A stretch of 64,000 bases of DNA from Brasilonema sp. CT11 (GTDB lineage Bacteria; Cyanobacteriota; Cyanobacteriia; Cyanobacteriales; Nostocaceae): NCBI RefSeq assembly GCF_017982655.1, contig NZ_JABXYX010000036.1:1-64000 (forward strand), given 5' to 3'. The position numbers and the translations under genes were made by a program. The notes below the pieces were generated by a model. That model was not told the DNA's origin. It saw nothing but the letters and a program-made list of their open reading frames with translations, and made no database searches. Below are positions 18,821 to 28,955 of the stretch, one piece after another; within the stretch, counting starts at the first letter, position 1, and every line of letters starts with the position of its first letter.

Positions 18821-21103
18821 ATGAATAACAACCCTCCTACCAATCCTGCACAATGTCCTTTCCGTGGAAACCGCATTGGCGGTGCGCTCGGCTCCAAGCC
18901 GCAAATTGATGATTGGTGGCCGAACCGACTTCAGGTTGAGCTACTTCACCAAGATTTGCCCCAAGCTAACCCGCTGCGAGATTTCGATTACAAGGAAGCC
19001 TTCGCGAAGATTGACTTCGAACAGTTGAAGAGCGATATCAAAGCGCTGCTGACCGATTCGAAGGACTGGTGGCCAGCCGACTATGGTAATTATGGACCTC
19101 AAATGATTCGCATGGCGTGGCACGCCGCAGGCACCTACCGGATCGCAGACGGTCGGGGCGGAGCGAGTCAAGGTATGCAACGCTTTGCACCAATCAATTC
19201 GTGGTGGGATAATGGGAACACAGATAAATCACGACGGCTGCTCTGGCCCATCAAGCAGAAATATGGTGCGGCAATAAGCTGGGCTGATTTGATGACTCTG
19301 ACTGGCAACTGCGCGCTCGAAATCATGGGGTTTAAGACCTTCGGTTTTGGTGCCGGTCGCATTGATGCCTGGGAGCCAGATCGCGCGATCTACTGGGGAC
19401 CGGAGTTCTGGAACGGCGATCCGATTGACGATATCAAGGAACACCCAGGTCATCCTGACGAGATGGTCACTCGCACGATTCGGTGGGTTGGGAAGCCGAA
19501 CGAGGAATACTACGACCTTGAGAACCCGCTAGCAGCTTCGCACCAAGCGCTAATTTACGTCAATCCAGAAGGTCCAAACGCCGAAGGCGACCCCCATGGC
19601 TCAGCGCGAGACATTCGCGAGACGTTTGCGCGTATGGGCATGAATGACGAAGAAACTGTCGCGCTCATTGCAGGTGGTCATGCCTTTGGCAAAAGTCACG
19701 GCATGGTCTCGCCGGACAAGATCGGTCCAGCGCCGGAAGCCGCGCCGATTCAGGCTATGGGCTTGGGGTGGCAGAACCCTGAAGGCACTGGGTTTGCCGA
19801 ATATACGATGACGAACGGGATCGAAGGATCATGGACTCCAAACCCAACCCAGTGGGACAACAGTTACCTAACCAATCTTTTTAAGTACGACTGGGAACAG
19901 ACAAAGAGTCCAACAGATGCCATTCAGTGGAAGCCGAGCAATCCTAATGCGCCAAAGACACCGGATGCCCATCAACCGGGCGTCGAGCACCCGTTAATGA
20001 TGATGACTTCGGACATTGCGTTGAAGGTCGATCCGGTCTATCAGGAGATCTGTCAGCACTTCTTGGATGACTTCGATTACTTCAGCGATGCGTTCGCGCG
20101 CGCCTGGTATAAGCTGATCCATCGAGATATGGGTCCGAAAACGCGCTATCTTGGTCCGGAAATCCCAGAGGAAAATCTGATTTGGCAAGATCCAATTCCA
20201 GCACTGGATCACGAGGTCGTTGATGTCGCCGATATCAATTCTCTCAAGGATAAGATTTTAGCGAGTGGGATCTCTGTTTCGGCGCTTGTGTCAGCCGCTT
20301 GGGCATCAGCATCAAGCCACCGCCATTCCGACAAGCGCGGCGGCGCAAACGGGGCGCGCGTTCGCCTTAATCCCCAGAAAGACTGGGAAATGAACCGCCC
20401 GCAGGAGCTCGGCAAGGTCCTATCGACCCTTGAGCAAATTCAAGCGGACTTTAACGGTGCTCAGTCGGGTAGCAAAAAAATCTCGCTCGCGGATCTGATC
20501 GTCCTCGGTGGCTGTGCTGCGATCGAAAAAGCCGCGCAAGACGCTGGGGTTTCTGTTGCCGTCCCGTTTACGCCAGGTCGGATGGATACAACTCAGGAAC
20601 TTACAGATGTTGAAATGTTTAATTGGTTGAAGCCAGTTTCGGACGGTTTCAGAAATTATCACAATGAGGCGGTCGGCTATAAGGTGAAGCCGGAGCGTAT
20701 CTTCCTTGATCGGGCGCAGCTCCTTACGCTGACTGCGCCCGAGTGGACGGTTCTGGTCGGCGGACTTCGCGCCCTCGATCAGAATTGGGACTATTCAAAG
20801 CACGGTAGCTTCACTGATCGACCCGGTGTTTTGACCAATGACTTTTTCCGTGTCCTGACCAGTATGGACTATGAGTGGAAGCCGATAGACAATCGCGAGA
20901 TGCTGTTTAACATCTGCGATCGCAAAACGGGCGAAACGAAGTTCACCGCAACACGTTGCGATCTCATCTTCGGTTCAAACGCGGAGCTTCGTCAAATTGC
21001 TGAAGTCTATGGCGCTGATGACGGTCACGAGCGTATGGTCAAGGACTTCGCCGCGGTCTGGAACAAAGTGATGATGCTTGATCGCTTCGACGTTCGCGCT
21101 TAA
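18821..21103 (+). CDS. katG: catalase-peroxidase KatG
   Basis: A 760-aa bifunctional haem catalase-peroxidase that removes hydrogen peroxide. The distal site is Arg97-Trp100-His101 ([11 protein letters not shown]), the Tyr of the covalent adduct is in LIYVNPEGP, and the proximal haem ligand is His287 in [10 protein letters not shown]. The C-terminal duplicated, haem-free domain is present and complete. The gene is visibly richer in G+C and in GCG/CGC codons than its neighbours and lies between a transposase remnant and an IS605-type end, inside what was an xisH-xisI pair. This suggests acquisition by transfer. Start: ATG 18821, with AGAAAGGA upstream. Confidence 0.97.
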   Translation: MNNNPPTNPAQCPFRGNRIGGALGSKPQIDDWWPNRLQVELLHQDLPQANPLRDFDYKEAFAKIDFEQLKSDIKALLTDSKDWWPADYGNYGPQMIRMAWHAAGTYRIADGRGGASQGMQRFAPINSWWDNGNTDKSRRLLWPIKQKYGAAISWADLMTLTGNCALEIMGFKTFGFGAGRIDAWEPDRAIYWGPEFWNGDPIDDIKEHPGHPDEMVTRTIRWVGKPNEEYYDLENPLAASHQALIYVNPEGPNAEGDPHGSARDIRETFARMGMNDEETVALIAGGHAFGKSHGMVSPDKIGPAPEAAPIQAMGLGWQNPEGTGFAEYTMTNGIEGSWTPNPTQWDNSYLTNLFKYDWEQTKSPTDAIQWKPSNPNAPKTPDAHQPGVEHPLMMMTSDIALKVDPVYQEICQHFLDDFDYFSDAFARAWYKLIHRDMGPKTRYLGPEIPEENLIWQDPIPALDHEVVDVADINSLKDKILASGISVSALVSAAWASASSHRHSDKRGGANGARVRLNPQKDWEMNRPQELGKVLSTLEQIQADFNGAQSGSKKISLADLIVLGGCAAIEKAAQDAGVSVAVPFTPGRMDTTQELTDVEMFNWLKPVSDGFRNYHNEAVGYKVKPERIFLDRAQLLTLTAPEWTVLVGGLRALDQNWDYSKHGSFTDRPGVLTNDFFRVLTSMDYEWKPIDNREMLFNICDRKTGETKFTATRCDLIFGSNAELRQIAEVYGADDGHERMVKDFAAVWNKVMMLDRFDVRA

Positions 21104-21789
21104 CAGACTAGTGCAGCGTCACAGCTTATTTTTAGCTGAAAGCAGAAGAAGCCCCACACTGTAACGGTACTCCGTTCAGTGTTGGGATTAATTCTGGGTA
21201 ATGACGAATTGACCGACGAACGGCATTGAACGGAGTTCTATCAGCGACGTTGGTTGATGAGGAATTACCATTCTCTGTATTTGGTAACGAGTCGATAAGC
21301 TCCTCAAGGACTTGGGTTAAAGTCTTGTCAGCGTGAACAGCATACATCGGTGTTGGGTAGTTCACGGTAGGCAACCTGAGTTCGGGATAAGGAAAGGGAC
21401 AGGTAGTAAGCTGAAAATAACGTCAAATCCAGCACCTGTTCTATGTTTAGTTTCTGGAGTTTAGACTAAAAAAGATATGAGGGAACGCAAGTCAAATGGA
21501 GTTACGGATTAAAAATACTCTCAAGTCAGTCTCAAAGCTTACGCGACCTTTGGTAATTATATTTAAACTCAATGACTCCGCTACATAATGGACACCTGAC
21601 CAAATTATTGAGGTCAACGACCCAAAAATGGAGCAATAATCTATCCGTCTATGGTGTAATCTTCATTTTCAACAGTCCAAACATCACTCCATGAATTTGA
21701 TTCAAATTCAGCGATTAGATGAATTTGGTGTACCAAAAATCAAACCTTTATCGTTGGCGTGGGTGGGACTGTCTATGCCTGCTTTATCC
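21104..21789. other. katG downstream region without a supported gene
   Basis: It contains an IS605/TnpB-type right-end hairpin (21153-21186). An 80-codon open frame lies on the minus strand from 21374 to 21132, and I cannot assign it to any family. The stretch 21400-21790 has no convincing coding signal. The region appears to be transposon debris between katG and the xisH fragment. Confidence 0.45.
21153..21186 (+). mobile_element. IS605/TnpB-type right-end hairpin remnant 1
   Basis: The stem is built from CCCA/TGGG, CACTG/CAGTG and AACGG/CCGTT around a TACT loop. The AACGGTACTCCGTT core is shared with the hairpins at 53365 and 53845 and is typical of cyanobacterial IS891/IS1341-like right ends, where the guide (omega/reRNA) scaffold ends. 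No tnpB accompanies it. Confidence 0.65.
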
Positions 21790-22092
21790 TCATTCTGGCA
21801 GCTTTATTGCCACTGAAGCGGGCAGGATGCCCGCACTACACAATAAAATAAATTTACACATTTGGGATCCTCCCTTTTCTAAGTCAGTTATTGGAGAAGC
21901 TCCAACAAAACTTTTTATCTCCACTGCTATTTTCTGTCCGCTTTTTTTTGCAGCTATCGGCTTTTGTGCACCTAAATCAATACATAAATCTCTTGTACCC
22001 CATCTTAAGATAAATGGGTCTTTGGTAATCTTCCAACTTTCTTTTTCTAGAGCGTTTCTCACCGCATCATGGTAAATATCTTTAGCTGGCAT
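21790..22092 (-). pseudogene. xisH: xisH 5' fragment
   Basis: The first 70 or so residues (MPAKDIYHDAVRNALEKESW, TRDLCIDLGAQKPIAAKKSG, KIAVEIKSFVGASPITDLE) match the N-terminal half of XisH, the fdxN-element excision factor with a PD-(D/E)XK-like core. Homology stops after DLEK, where a GCGGGCAGGATGCCCGC palindrome and unrelated sequence follow. The C-terminal half, normally about 65 more residues, is gone. Start: ATG at 22090-22092. It is the upstream partner of the xisI fragment at 17925. Confidence 0.82.
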
Positions 22093-22206
22093 AGAGAGCA
22101 TACGTAGCTTGCCATAACATTTTTAGTATAAACTGCTCACCTCTGCAACCATTTGGTAAACAATAAAGTATCTTAGTCTTTAATTGAGCAGAGGAAAAAT
22201 TGGTAA

Positions 22207-23250
22207 ATGTTGAAGCTCAAACGGGGGTTATCACTGCTAGCTACTTTACCTCTAGTCTTTTCACTGAATGCTTGTGCTGGACAGATGGGAGGAAGTGGTG
22301 GAAGTCTGTTGGATACAATCAAAAGCCGTGGTAAGCTCATCTGCGGTGTTAGCGGACAATTGCCGGGATTTAGCTATGTTAAGCCTAACGGTGAATATGC
22401 AGGGCTGGATGTGGATATTTGTCGGGCGATCGCCGCAGCAATTTTTAATGACCCCAACAAAGTAGAATTCCGCAACTTAAACTCCAAAGAACGTTTTACA
22501 GCCTTGCAAACGGGCGAAGTAGATATCCTCAGCCGAAATACCACTTGGAGTATGAGCCGAGACACTTCTGTAGGTATAAAATTTACTACCGTTGTATTTT
22601 ACGACGGTCAAGGCATAATGGTGAAAAAAAATAGTGGTATTCAGAAGCTAGAAGACCTCAAGGGCAAATCCATCTGTATCGGGACTGGAACCACCAACGA
22701 GCAAAACCTGACAGACCAAATGCGGCAACGCGGTATTAACTACAAGCCTTTGGTCTTTGAAGATGCTAACACAGTTTTTGCCACCTACGAGCAAGGTCGC
22801 TGCGAAGGCGTCACTGCAGATCGTTCTCAACTCGTTTCCCGTCGCACCACCCTATCTAAACCCGATGATCATGTTGTTTTAGAGACTGTGCTGTCAAAAG
22901 AACCTCTTACACCTGCTGTAGTCAATGGAGATTCTAAGTGGTTTGATATGGTGAGATGGACAATTTTTGCTCTTATCAATGCTGAAGAACTCGGAGTCAA
23001 CTCCCAAAATGTTGGTCAATTAGCAAACAGTAATAACCCAGAAGTGAAGCGCTTGCTAGGTACAGAAGGTAACCTTGGTAAAGGCATGGGTTTAACAAAC
23101 GACTTCGTAGTTCATATTATCAAAAACGTAGGCAATTATGGTGAAATTTACGAACGTAATTTAGGGAAAAACTCTGAGTTGAAATTGGAACGCGGTCCAA
23201 ACAAACTTTGGAATCAAGGTGGTATTCTTTACGCTCCCCCCTTCCGATAA
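22207..23250 (+). CDS. natF: amino-acid ABC transporter substrate-binding lipoprotein (NatF-like)
   Basis: A 347-aa periplasmic binding protein. The signal peptide ends in a lipobox LNAC (Cys near residue 23). The mature domain begins with LLDTIKSRGKLICGV and continues with the family-3 solute-binding signature GEYAGLDVDICRAIAAAIF. It resembles the general L-amino-acid (AapJ/NatF) branch. Permease genes natG and natH follow on the same strand. In Anabaena the order natF-natG-natH-bgtA is contiguous and encodes the N-II uptake system for acidic and neutral amino acids. Here bgtA is displaced by 3.6 kb. Start: ATG 22207. Confidence 0.88.
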   Translation: MLKLKRGLSLLATLPLVFSLNACAGQMGGSGGSLLDTIKSRGKLICGVSGQLPGFSYVKPNGEYAGLDVDICRAIAAAIFNDPNKVEFRNLNSKERFTALQTGEVDILSRNTTWSMSRDTSVGIKFTTVVFYDGQGIMVKKNSGIQKLEDLKGKSICIGTGTTNEQNLTDQMRQRGINYKPLVFEDANTVFATYEQGRCEGVTADRSQLVSRRTTLSKPDDHVVLETVLSKEPLTPAVVNGDSKWFDMVRWTIFALINAEELGVNSQNVGQLANSNNPEVKRLLGTEGNLGKGMGLTNDFVVHIIKNVGNYGEIYERNLGKNSELKLERGPNKLWNQGGILYAPPFR

Positions 23251-23254
23251 ACAA

Positions 23255-23394
23255 GTTATCAGTTATCAGTTATCAATTGTTCACTGTTCACTGTTCCCTG
23301 TTCCCTGTTCCCTGTTCACTGTTCCCTGCGATGCACTGAGCTTGTCGAAGTGTTCTCTGTTCCCTGTTCATTGTTCATTGTTCACTGTTTTACT
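23255..23394. repeat. STRR heptamer tract between natF and natG
   Basis: Tandem heptamers of the CAGTTAT, GTTCACT and GTTCCCT types, interrupted by a short GAGCTTGTCGAAGTG segment. The tract is in frame with natG and falsely extends that reading frame upstream. Confidence 0.85.
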
Positions 23395-24312
23395 ATGACT
23401 CCAATTTGGCGCAACCGAAAGTTTTTTCCTATTCTCGGTCAGGTAATAGCCGCGTTCATAGTTGCCATAATCGTGATGATACTATGGCACAACCTAATAT
23501 ACAATCTCCACCGGCTAGGTCTCCAGTTAGGATTTGATTTTTTACAATTCCAAGCATCCTTCGATATTGGCGAAACCCCCATTCCCTATAAATCTTCTGA
23601 CTCCTACAGCCGTGCTTTATTAGTTGGACTAGTGAACTCGCTGCGAGTGATAGTTTTTGGCATCATTCTGGCAACAATTATTGGCATTACTGTGGGAGTA
23701 GGGCGGCTATCGGATAATTGGTTAGTACGTCAGTTAGCTCTAGTGTATGTCGAAATCTTACGCAACACACCTTTACTTCTGCAATTGTTCTTTTGGTACT
23801 TTGCGGTTTTCCTCAGTTTGCCAAAAACAGAAAATCAAATTTCCCTACTTGGATTTATAAATATTAATAATCGAGGAGTTACCCTTCCTTTTGGAATAGA
23901 ACTTTCTTCTGAATTATCAACACTCATCCTAGGATTAACGCTGTACACTGGTGCCTTCATCGCCGAAATTGTGAGAGCGGGGATTTTATCAGTTCCTAAA
24001 GGACAATGGGAAGCAGCACGAGCATTAGGTTTAAAGCCGAATCTCATCTTAAGGCTAGTGATTTTTCCTCAAGCTTTGCGGCTGATTATTCCACCATTAA
24101 CCAGTCAGTATCTTAATTTAGCTAAGAATTCTAGTTTAGCAATTGCGATCGGCTATCCTGATATTTACTTTGTCGCCTCCACAACTTTTAACCAAACAGG
24201 TCGATCTGTAGAAGTTATTCTGTTAATTATGGTTACCTATCTGACCATTAGCCTGATCATCTCTTCAGGGATGAATTTGTTAAACCGTAGCGTACAACTC
24301 AAGGAAAGATGA
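23395..24312 (+). CDS. natG: amino-acid ABC transporter permease (NatG-like)
   Basis: A 305-aa inner-membrane permease of the His/Glu/Gln/Arg family. The EAA loop that contacts the ATPase is GQWEAARALGLKPNLILRL followed by FPQALR. An N-terminal helix is followed by an extended loop and a five-helix core. The open frame begins at 23350 within an STRR tract. I use ATG 23395 (MTPIWRNRKF), where family similarity begins. The natH gene follows 10 bp downstream. Confidence 0.9.
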   Translation: MTPIWRNRKFFPILGQVIAAFIVAIIVMILWHNLIYNLHRLGLQLGFDFLQFQASFDIGETPIPYKSSDSYSRALLVGLVNSLRVIVFGIILATIIGITVGVGRLSDNWLVRQLALVYVEILRNTPLLLQLFFWYFAVFLSLPKTENQISLLGFININNRGVTLPFGIELSSELSTLILGLTLYTGAFIAEIVRAGILSVPKGQWEAARALGLKPNLILRLVIFPQALRLIIPPLTSQYLNLAKNSSLAIAIGYPDIYFVASTTFNQTGRSVEVILLIMVTYLTISLIISSGMNLLNRSVQLKER

Positions 24313-24322
24313 GTTTTTTCAA

Positions 24323-25357
24323 ATGAGTTCTTTTAAAAATCAAAAGCCTACTATTCTACAATGGCTACAGAAAAATCTGTTTAACAACTGGTACAACAGT
24401 CTTCTTACTGTTGTCTGCCTCTTTTTGCTTTTTTTTGGTATCAAAGGTGTCCTGACTTGGGTATTAACTCAAGCAAAATGGCAAGTTATCACAGCCAATT
24501 TATCTTTATTTTTTGTTGGTCGTTTCCCACAACAACTTTACTGGCGGTTGTGGCTAGCACTCTTTATTATCCTCGGTCTTTTTGGTTTGTCATGGGGAAC
24601 TTTTACAAAACGCTTACCCCGTCAAATGAACAGTTGGTTACCACTTGGGTGGGCGCTTTCTTTTCCAATTATCCTGTGGCTGATTGGGGGAGGCTTTGGA
24701 CTGCAACCAGTAGAAAGTAATTTGTGGAATGGTTTGCTGCTTACTTTGGTGATGGCGGTAATTAGTATTGTTCTTTCTTTTCCTTTGGGTGTTTTATTAG
24801 CATTAGGACGTCAGAGTCAGCTACCTGTTGTGCGTTGGTTTAGTATCCTCTACATTGAAATTATCCGAGGACTACCACTGATTGGAGTTTTGTTCTTTGC
24901 TCAAGTGATGTTATCCTTATTCCTACCAGTAGAATACCGTTTAGACAGAGTCTTAAGGGGAATTGCTGGTTTAATTTTCTTTAGTGCTGCTTATTTAGCA
25001 GAAAATGTACGTGGTGGTCTTCAATCAGTTCCACGCGGACAAATTGAAGCTGCTAAAGTACTAGGGTTGAATGCTCCTTTAACAGTATTACTCATTGTTC
25101 TTCCGCAAGCCCTACGTGCTGTTATCCCAGCGCTTGTTGGTCAATTTATCGGTTTGTTTAAAGATACTTCTTTGTTATCAATTGTTGGATTATTGGAATT
25201 AACAGGAATTTCTCGTGCCATCCTGGCTCAACCTCAATTTATTGCCCGCTATGCAGAAGTCTATTTATTCATTGCATTTATTTATTGGGTCTTTTGCTAT
25301 TCCATGTCGCTAGCTTCTCGACGCTTAGAAAAGGAATTGGGTGTGGATCAACGGTGA
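24323..25357 (+). CDS. natH: amino-acid ABC transporter permease (NatH-like)
   Basis: A 344-aa membrane permease that should pair with NatG. Several hydrophobic helices lie in the N-terminal 130 residues. The transport core follows, with EAA loop GQIEAAKVLGLNAPLTVLLI and LPQALR near residues 235-265. The longer N-terminus relative to simple HisM-type permeases is normal for the AapM/NatH branch. A GC hairpin (25386-25413) follows the stop. The next gene is on the opposite strand, so the nat transcript probably ends here. Confidence 0.9.
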   Translation: MSSFKNQKPTILQWLQKNLFNNWYNSLLTVVCLFLLFFGIKGVLTWVLTQAKWQVITANLSLFFVGRFPQQLYWRLWLALFIILGLFGLSWGTFTKRLPRQMNSWLPLGWALSFPIILWLIGGGFGLQPVESNLWNGLLLTLVMAVISIVLSFPLGVLLALGRQSQLPVVRWFSILYIEIIRGLPLIGVLFFAQVMLSLFLPVEYRLDRVLRGIAGLIFFSAAYLAENVRGGLQSVPRGQIEAAKVLGLNAPLTVLLIVLPQALRAVIPALVGQFIGLFKDTSLLSIVGLLELTGISRAILAQPQFIARYAEVYLFIAFIYWVFCYSMSLASRRLEKELGVDQR

Positions 25358-25385
25358 TGCAAAAAAGCACTTTAAACAATAAAAT

Positions 25386-25413
25386 CCCCTCCAGAACCGG
25401 AATGTAGGAGGGG
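25386..25413. terminator. hairpin after natH
   Basis: CCCCTCC pairs with GGAGGGG across a 14-base loop, 29 bp after the natH stop. No T-run follows, so it is a weak terminator candidate or part of a repeat. Confidence 0.4.
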
Positions 25414-25593
25414 TATATGCTAAATGAAACAATTGCACCTACGCACAACCGCTGTGCGTGCTGTGGGCGATGCGTAAGCAGGAAGCCACCCCAAGGGCGA
25501 TCTGCGCGGAGCGCAGCAGCGAAGCTATCGCATAATTGTGACAAATTTGTAATTGATAACCCACACTTGGGTTATAAAAAATCGTGATTTTGC

Positions 25594-26475
25594 CTACTTT
25601 GTCGGGCTGTAACAGGTTTCGTCCTTACCCCTGAGACAAAGCTGTTTTTGACCTAGATCGGTTTTGAATTTCACCTGATAAGTTTCGTTTTCAGCAGCCA
25701 AAGTTTTCTTGTAGTTGTTCGCTCTGTCGCACGAAAAGTCACGAGTGAAAGTTCCTGGAGACCAGTTAATTGTCATTGTACTGCCGCTCAGACGGACTTT
25801 TCCTTTTCGAGATTGGAAAATTTGCTGGTTGCAGCCGCCGTTCATCACGTTCATAATTCCTGTGAATTCGGCTGTTCCGTTCGGCTGAAATTGATAAGTG
25901 AAACGCGAACCGTTTGAACCCATATATGCGCCACCCGTACTGTAAGTACTGCTTCCGGTACGCGTCCAGACCCATTTTCCAACTATAGACGAAATATCTC
26001 CAACGCTGCCAGATGAATCATCCGCATTATTTGAAGCGGTTTCGCCCGTGTGTGCGCTGTTGTAAACAGACAGTAAAAGTTTAGCTTCCGCATCATCCGG
26101 CAAATTTCGCAATTGCCCAATATATTCTTTGTTAAATGCTTGCCGAACTTGGCTTTGTTCCTCTTCATTCTTAGCACGAACTTTTGTATAATTAGAAATT
26201 AGATTGTCAATGCTTTTTCTGGTTCCTGCTGGGTCTTTGCGATATTCATTTAACTTGATTGACTGATATTCACTGCGCTGTTTGCTAGTGAATTTTGCTG
26301 CAAATGCCCATTCGTAAAAAGCGATAACTTGATCAATATCCGATTGGCTGAGAGATTGATTTTCAGCCGTTACTAAAACTTTACTTCCGGCAGCCTGGGC
26401 AGAAATATTTCTAGTCGCTTCACCCATAAAAACGACACATAAAACTAACATGGAAAAGTATTTTAATTTGTTCAT
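25594..26475 (-). CDS. secreted hypothetical protein
   Basis: A protein of about 293 aa that I do not recognise. The N-terminus (MNKLKYFSMLVLCVVFMGEA) is a signal peptide, cleaved near AQA. Residues 35-150 are helical and charged. A Ser/Asp-rich linker near 150-165 leads to a beta-rich C-terminal domain of about 120 residues (IVGKWVWTRTGSS, FTYQFQPNGTAEFTG, KGKVRLSGSTMTINW), which looks like a lipocalin-type or refined-TAT-like barrel with four Cys near the end. The frame opens at 26487 but ATG 26475 gives the better signal peptide. It lies between natH and a transposase remnant on the opposite strand to the nat genes, and may be acquired. Confidence 0.7.
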   Translation of the reverse strand: MNKLKYFSMLVLCVVFMGEATRNISAQAAGSKVLVTAENQSLSQSDIDQVIAFYEWAFAAKFTSKQRSEYQSIKLNEYRKDPAGTRKSIDNLISNYTKVRAKNEEEQSQVRQAFNKEYIGQLRNLPDDAEAKLLLSVYNSAHTGETASNNADDSSGSVGDISSIVGKWVWTRTGSSTYSTGGAYMGSNGSRFTYQFQPNGTAEFTGIMNVMNGGCNQQIFQSRKGKVRLSGSTMTINWSPGTFTRDFSCDRANNYKKTLAAENETYQVKFKTDLGQKQLCLRGKDETCYSPTK

Positions 26476-27172
26476 AATTACTATCATTATGTTGTCATTC
26501 CATTAATTTTCCCAGCGAGTGGGTATTTGATATCCAACCTCACAGTAGTAAGTGTGCGTGACCACTGGTTAGGTTGCCATAAAATTTATTGTAAGCGTTC
26601 AGGGGTGCAAATAAGAATGAAAACACCCAAGACTTAATAACTGGTATTTACACTAAAAGTAGGCGAGTTATAGTCAGTCCAAGGGTCAAAACGTATAATA
26701 GACTATAACAAAATATAACAGCGATACTAGACATTTCATAAATCAGTATTTTTTCTGATAAAAAGATATTAAATGAGCTTTAAACTACGAAAATATGACT
26801 AACATACTAGAGTACATCGACAAGAACTCAGACGAAACGCAACGCTTAGTAGCTATCAAGTATCAGCTTGAATCCTTAAAGAAAAAAGCTCAAGCTTTTG
26901 GCCCAGAGCTTATCTCCATTTCTAACTTCACCTAATATGTTTGTTGAGAGCCTTCTCACTAGCGCCGCTACGTGCTAGCAACATATGGAATAAAAAAGAA
27001 ACACCATCCGCCTTCTTGCCTGTTCCCTGTGTTTATTGAAAGTACCCCACGGGCGGCGATTGCCATACGTTATGAATAAAAGAAACACCTTTTCCCTTAC
27101 ACCCCTATACCCCTGTGTTTCTTCAGAGTTATATTACTTTATAAACTTCCTCTAAATAATTTGCAAAAAAGA
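26476..27172. other. intergenic region with a transposase remnant
   Basis: Apart from the 46-codon transposase fragment at 26795-26935, I see only AT-rich sequence and short repeat pieces (27000-27120 contains duplicated AAAAGAAACACC blocks). It contains no RNA gene that I can support. Confidence 0.45.
26795..26935 (+). pseudogene. transposase N-terminal fragment
   Basis: A 46-aa frame starting MTNILEYIDKNSDETQRLV. This resembles the start of cyanobacterial DDE transposases of the kind that begin with ILDYIKKNPKETQRLLG-like sequence. It stops after 46 codons and no transposase core follows, so I call it a remnant. It marks an insertion event between natH and bgtA. Confidence 0.5.
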
Positions 27173-28858
27173 ATGAGAATTAGCTTAAAAAAGCAGTTAA
27201 GTGAATTCATTTCCTTAGTCCTGGCAGTATTTCTGACGATTACAGCAGTACCCTTTGCTTATTCTCAAACAAATTCTACAAGTGGTAATCCTGTCGATGG
27301 AACTCCTGTAGTTCTGGGGGGCGAGCAAATTTTCGTAATCCAGAAACGAATTGGATCATTCTCAGTAGCAGAGCGATCGCAAGCAGTTAACAATAGACTG
27401 CAAGCGCTAGCTGAGGATGTATCTATTCCAGTTACGGCGCTCAAGACTGAGGAACAAGAAAATAGTGTAAATATATTAGCAGGAGAGAAGGTACTTTTTA
27501 CAGTTACAGAGGCAGATGCTAAAGCCGCAGGCAAACCCAAGCAAGAACTTGCGCGTGAGTATACTAGCAAGATTCAAACTGTGATTAAGAAATACAGACA
27601 AGAACATAGCTTAAAGTACATCTTGTTTGGAGTTTTTTCTAGCGTCATTGCCACGAGTACTTTATTAATCCTATTTAAATTACTTAATCAGGGCTTCGAC
27701 CGAATTTTTGCCAGACTTAATCATCATGAACAAACAGTTCCAGCGGTGAGAATCGACAATTTTGAGTTGCTCTCTGAAGCTCAGGTTGCCTCTCTACTGA
27801 CTCGCTTCGCTGAGTTAGTTCGCCTAGCTCTGTGGCTGGGTATTCTAGCAGTTTATTTTACACTAGTTATCAGCTTCTTCCCTTGGACAAGGGGATTGGA
27901 AAGCGCCATAGTTAACAACCTGGTTGTTGCTGTTAAGAATGCTTGGGAGAGTTTTTTAGCCTATCTCCCTAACTTCTTGATGATTGCTGTGATTATTGTT
28001 GTTACCCACTATATCCTTCGCTTTACCCGGCTGGTTCTGAAAGCCTTAGGCAGGGATAGGACTTTCCCCTGGTTTTATCCAGAGTGGGCAGAACCTACCT
28101 ACAAGTTAGCAACATTTTTGATTATCGCCTTGGCAGCGGTGGTGGCGTTTCCTTATCTACCTGGATCAAAATCTCCTGCATTTCAAGGTATTTCTATTTT
28201 TCTGGGGCTTTTGTTGTCACTTGGTTCTTCCGCTGCGGTTGCAAACATTGTTGCTGGCGTAATTCTCATTTACACGCGATCGTTTCAGGTTGGTAATCGC
28301 GTCAAAATTGGCGATGCTATTGGAGATGTTGCAGAAAAGACACTTCTGGTAACGCGGATTCGTACTGTCAAGAATGTGGTAATCACAATTCCCAATTCAA
28401 CAGTTCTCAATAGCCAGGTGACTAACTATAGCGCCTTGATTCAAGACTCCGACACACCGCTTGTTTTGCACACAAAATTAACACTGCGTTATGATATACC
28501 CTGGCGAAAAGTCCACGAAGTCTTAATTAACGCAGCTCTTGCCACTCAACACATCTTAAAAGACCCTACACCGTTCGTGTTACAAACCAGTTTAGATGAT
28601 TTCTATGTTAGCTATGAGTTGAATGCTTACACTAAAAAACCCGACATCATGGCAAGAATCTACTCCGAATTGCATCAGAATATCCAAGACAAGTGTAACG
28701 AAGCAGGCATTGAAATCCTCTCGCCTCAATACTATGCTATTCGAGATGGCAATCAGATCACCATTCCGGAAAACTATCTTTCTCAAGACTACACAGCACC
28801 CGCTTTTAAAATTTCTTCTCCAAGTAATGGCTTCAATCAACCCGACTCACAGAAGTGA
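27173..28858 (+). CDS. MscS-family mechanosensitive channel
   Basis: A protein of about 561 aa. A signal peptide (residues 1-32) precedes a soluble periplasmic domain to about 145. A membrane helix near 150-170, then further helices near 230, 280 and 320, lead to the pore helix region (LGSSAAVANIVAGVILIYTRSFQVGNR, typical of MscS TM3) and the cytosolic beta domain with IGDAIGDVAEKTLLVTRIRT and IPNSTVLNSQVTNYS. It releases solutes on osmotic downshift. It could start at TTG 27161, but ATG 27173 is better. It lies between natH and bgtA, so it is probably not part of the ancestral transporter operon. Confidence 0.93.
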   Translation: MRISLKKQLSEFISLVLAVFLTITAVPFAYSQTNSTSGNPVDGTPVVLGGEQIFVIQKRIGSFSVAERSQAVNNRLQALAEDVSIPVTALKTEEQENSVNILAGEKVLFTVTEADAKAAGKPKQELAREYTSKIQTVIKKYRQEHSLKYILFGVFSSVIATSTLLILFKLLNQGFDRIFARLNHHEQTVPAVRIDNFELLSEAQVASLLTRFAELVRLALWLGILAVYFTLVISFFPWTRGLESAIVNNLVVAVKNAWESFLAYLPNFLMIAVIIVVTHYILRFTRLVLKALGRDRTFPWFYPEWAEPTYKLATFLIIALAAVVAFPYLPGSKSPAFQGISIFLGLLLSLGSSAAVANIVAGVILIYTRSFQVGNRVKIGDAIGDVAEKTLLVTRIRTVKNVVITIPNSTVLNSQVTNYSALIQDSDTPLVLHTKLTLRYDIPWRKVHEVLINAALATQHILKDPTPFVLQTSLDDFYVSYELNAYTKKPDIMARIYSELHQNIQDKCNEAGIEILSPQYYAIRDGNQITIPENYLSQDYTAPAFKISSPSNGFNQPDSQK

Positions 28859-28955
28859 TCGTCGGCTCAAATATCATGACTCATAACAAAAGTGGTAAAG
28901 TGGGGTGAAAACTCCTAAATCATGAATAATGAAAAATCATTAATAACTTCTAATT

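Noticed and set aside
21132-21374. 80-codon minus-strand open frame after katG
   Set aside because: No family resemblance and it overlaps the IS605-type hairpin; not supported as a gene.
21719-22075. 118-codon plus-strand open frame
   Set aside because: It is antisense to the xisH fragment, which has clear family similarity.
23255-23394. Short tandem repeats that could be mistaken for a CRISPR or a coding extension
   Set aside because: These are 7-bp STRR units without spacers; the reading frame through them is chance.
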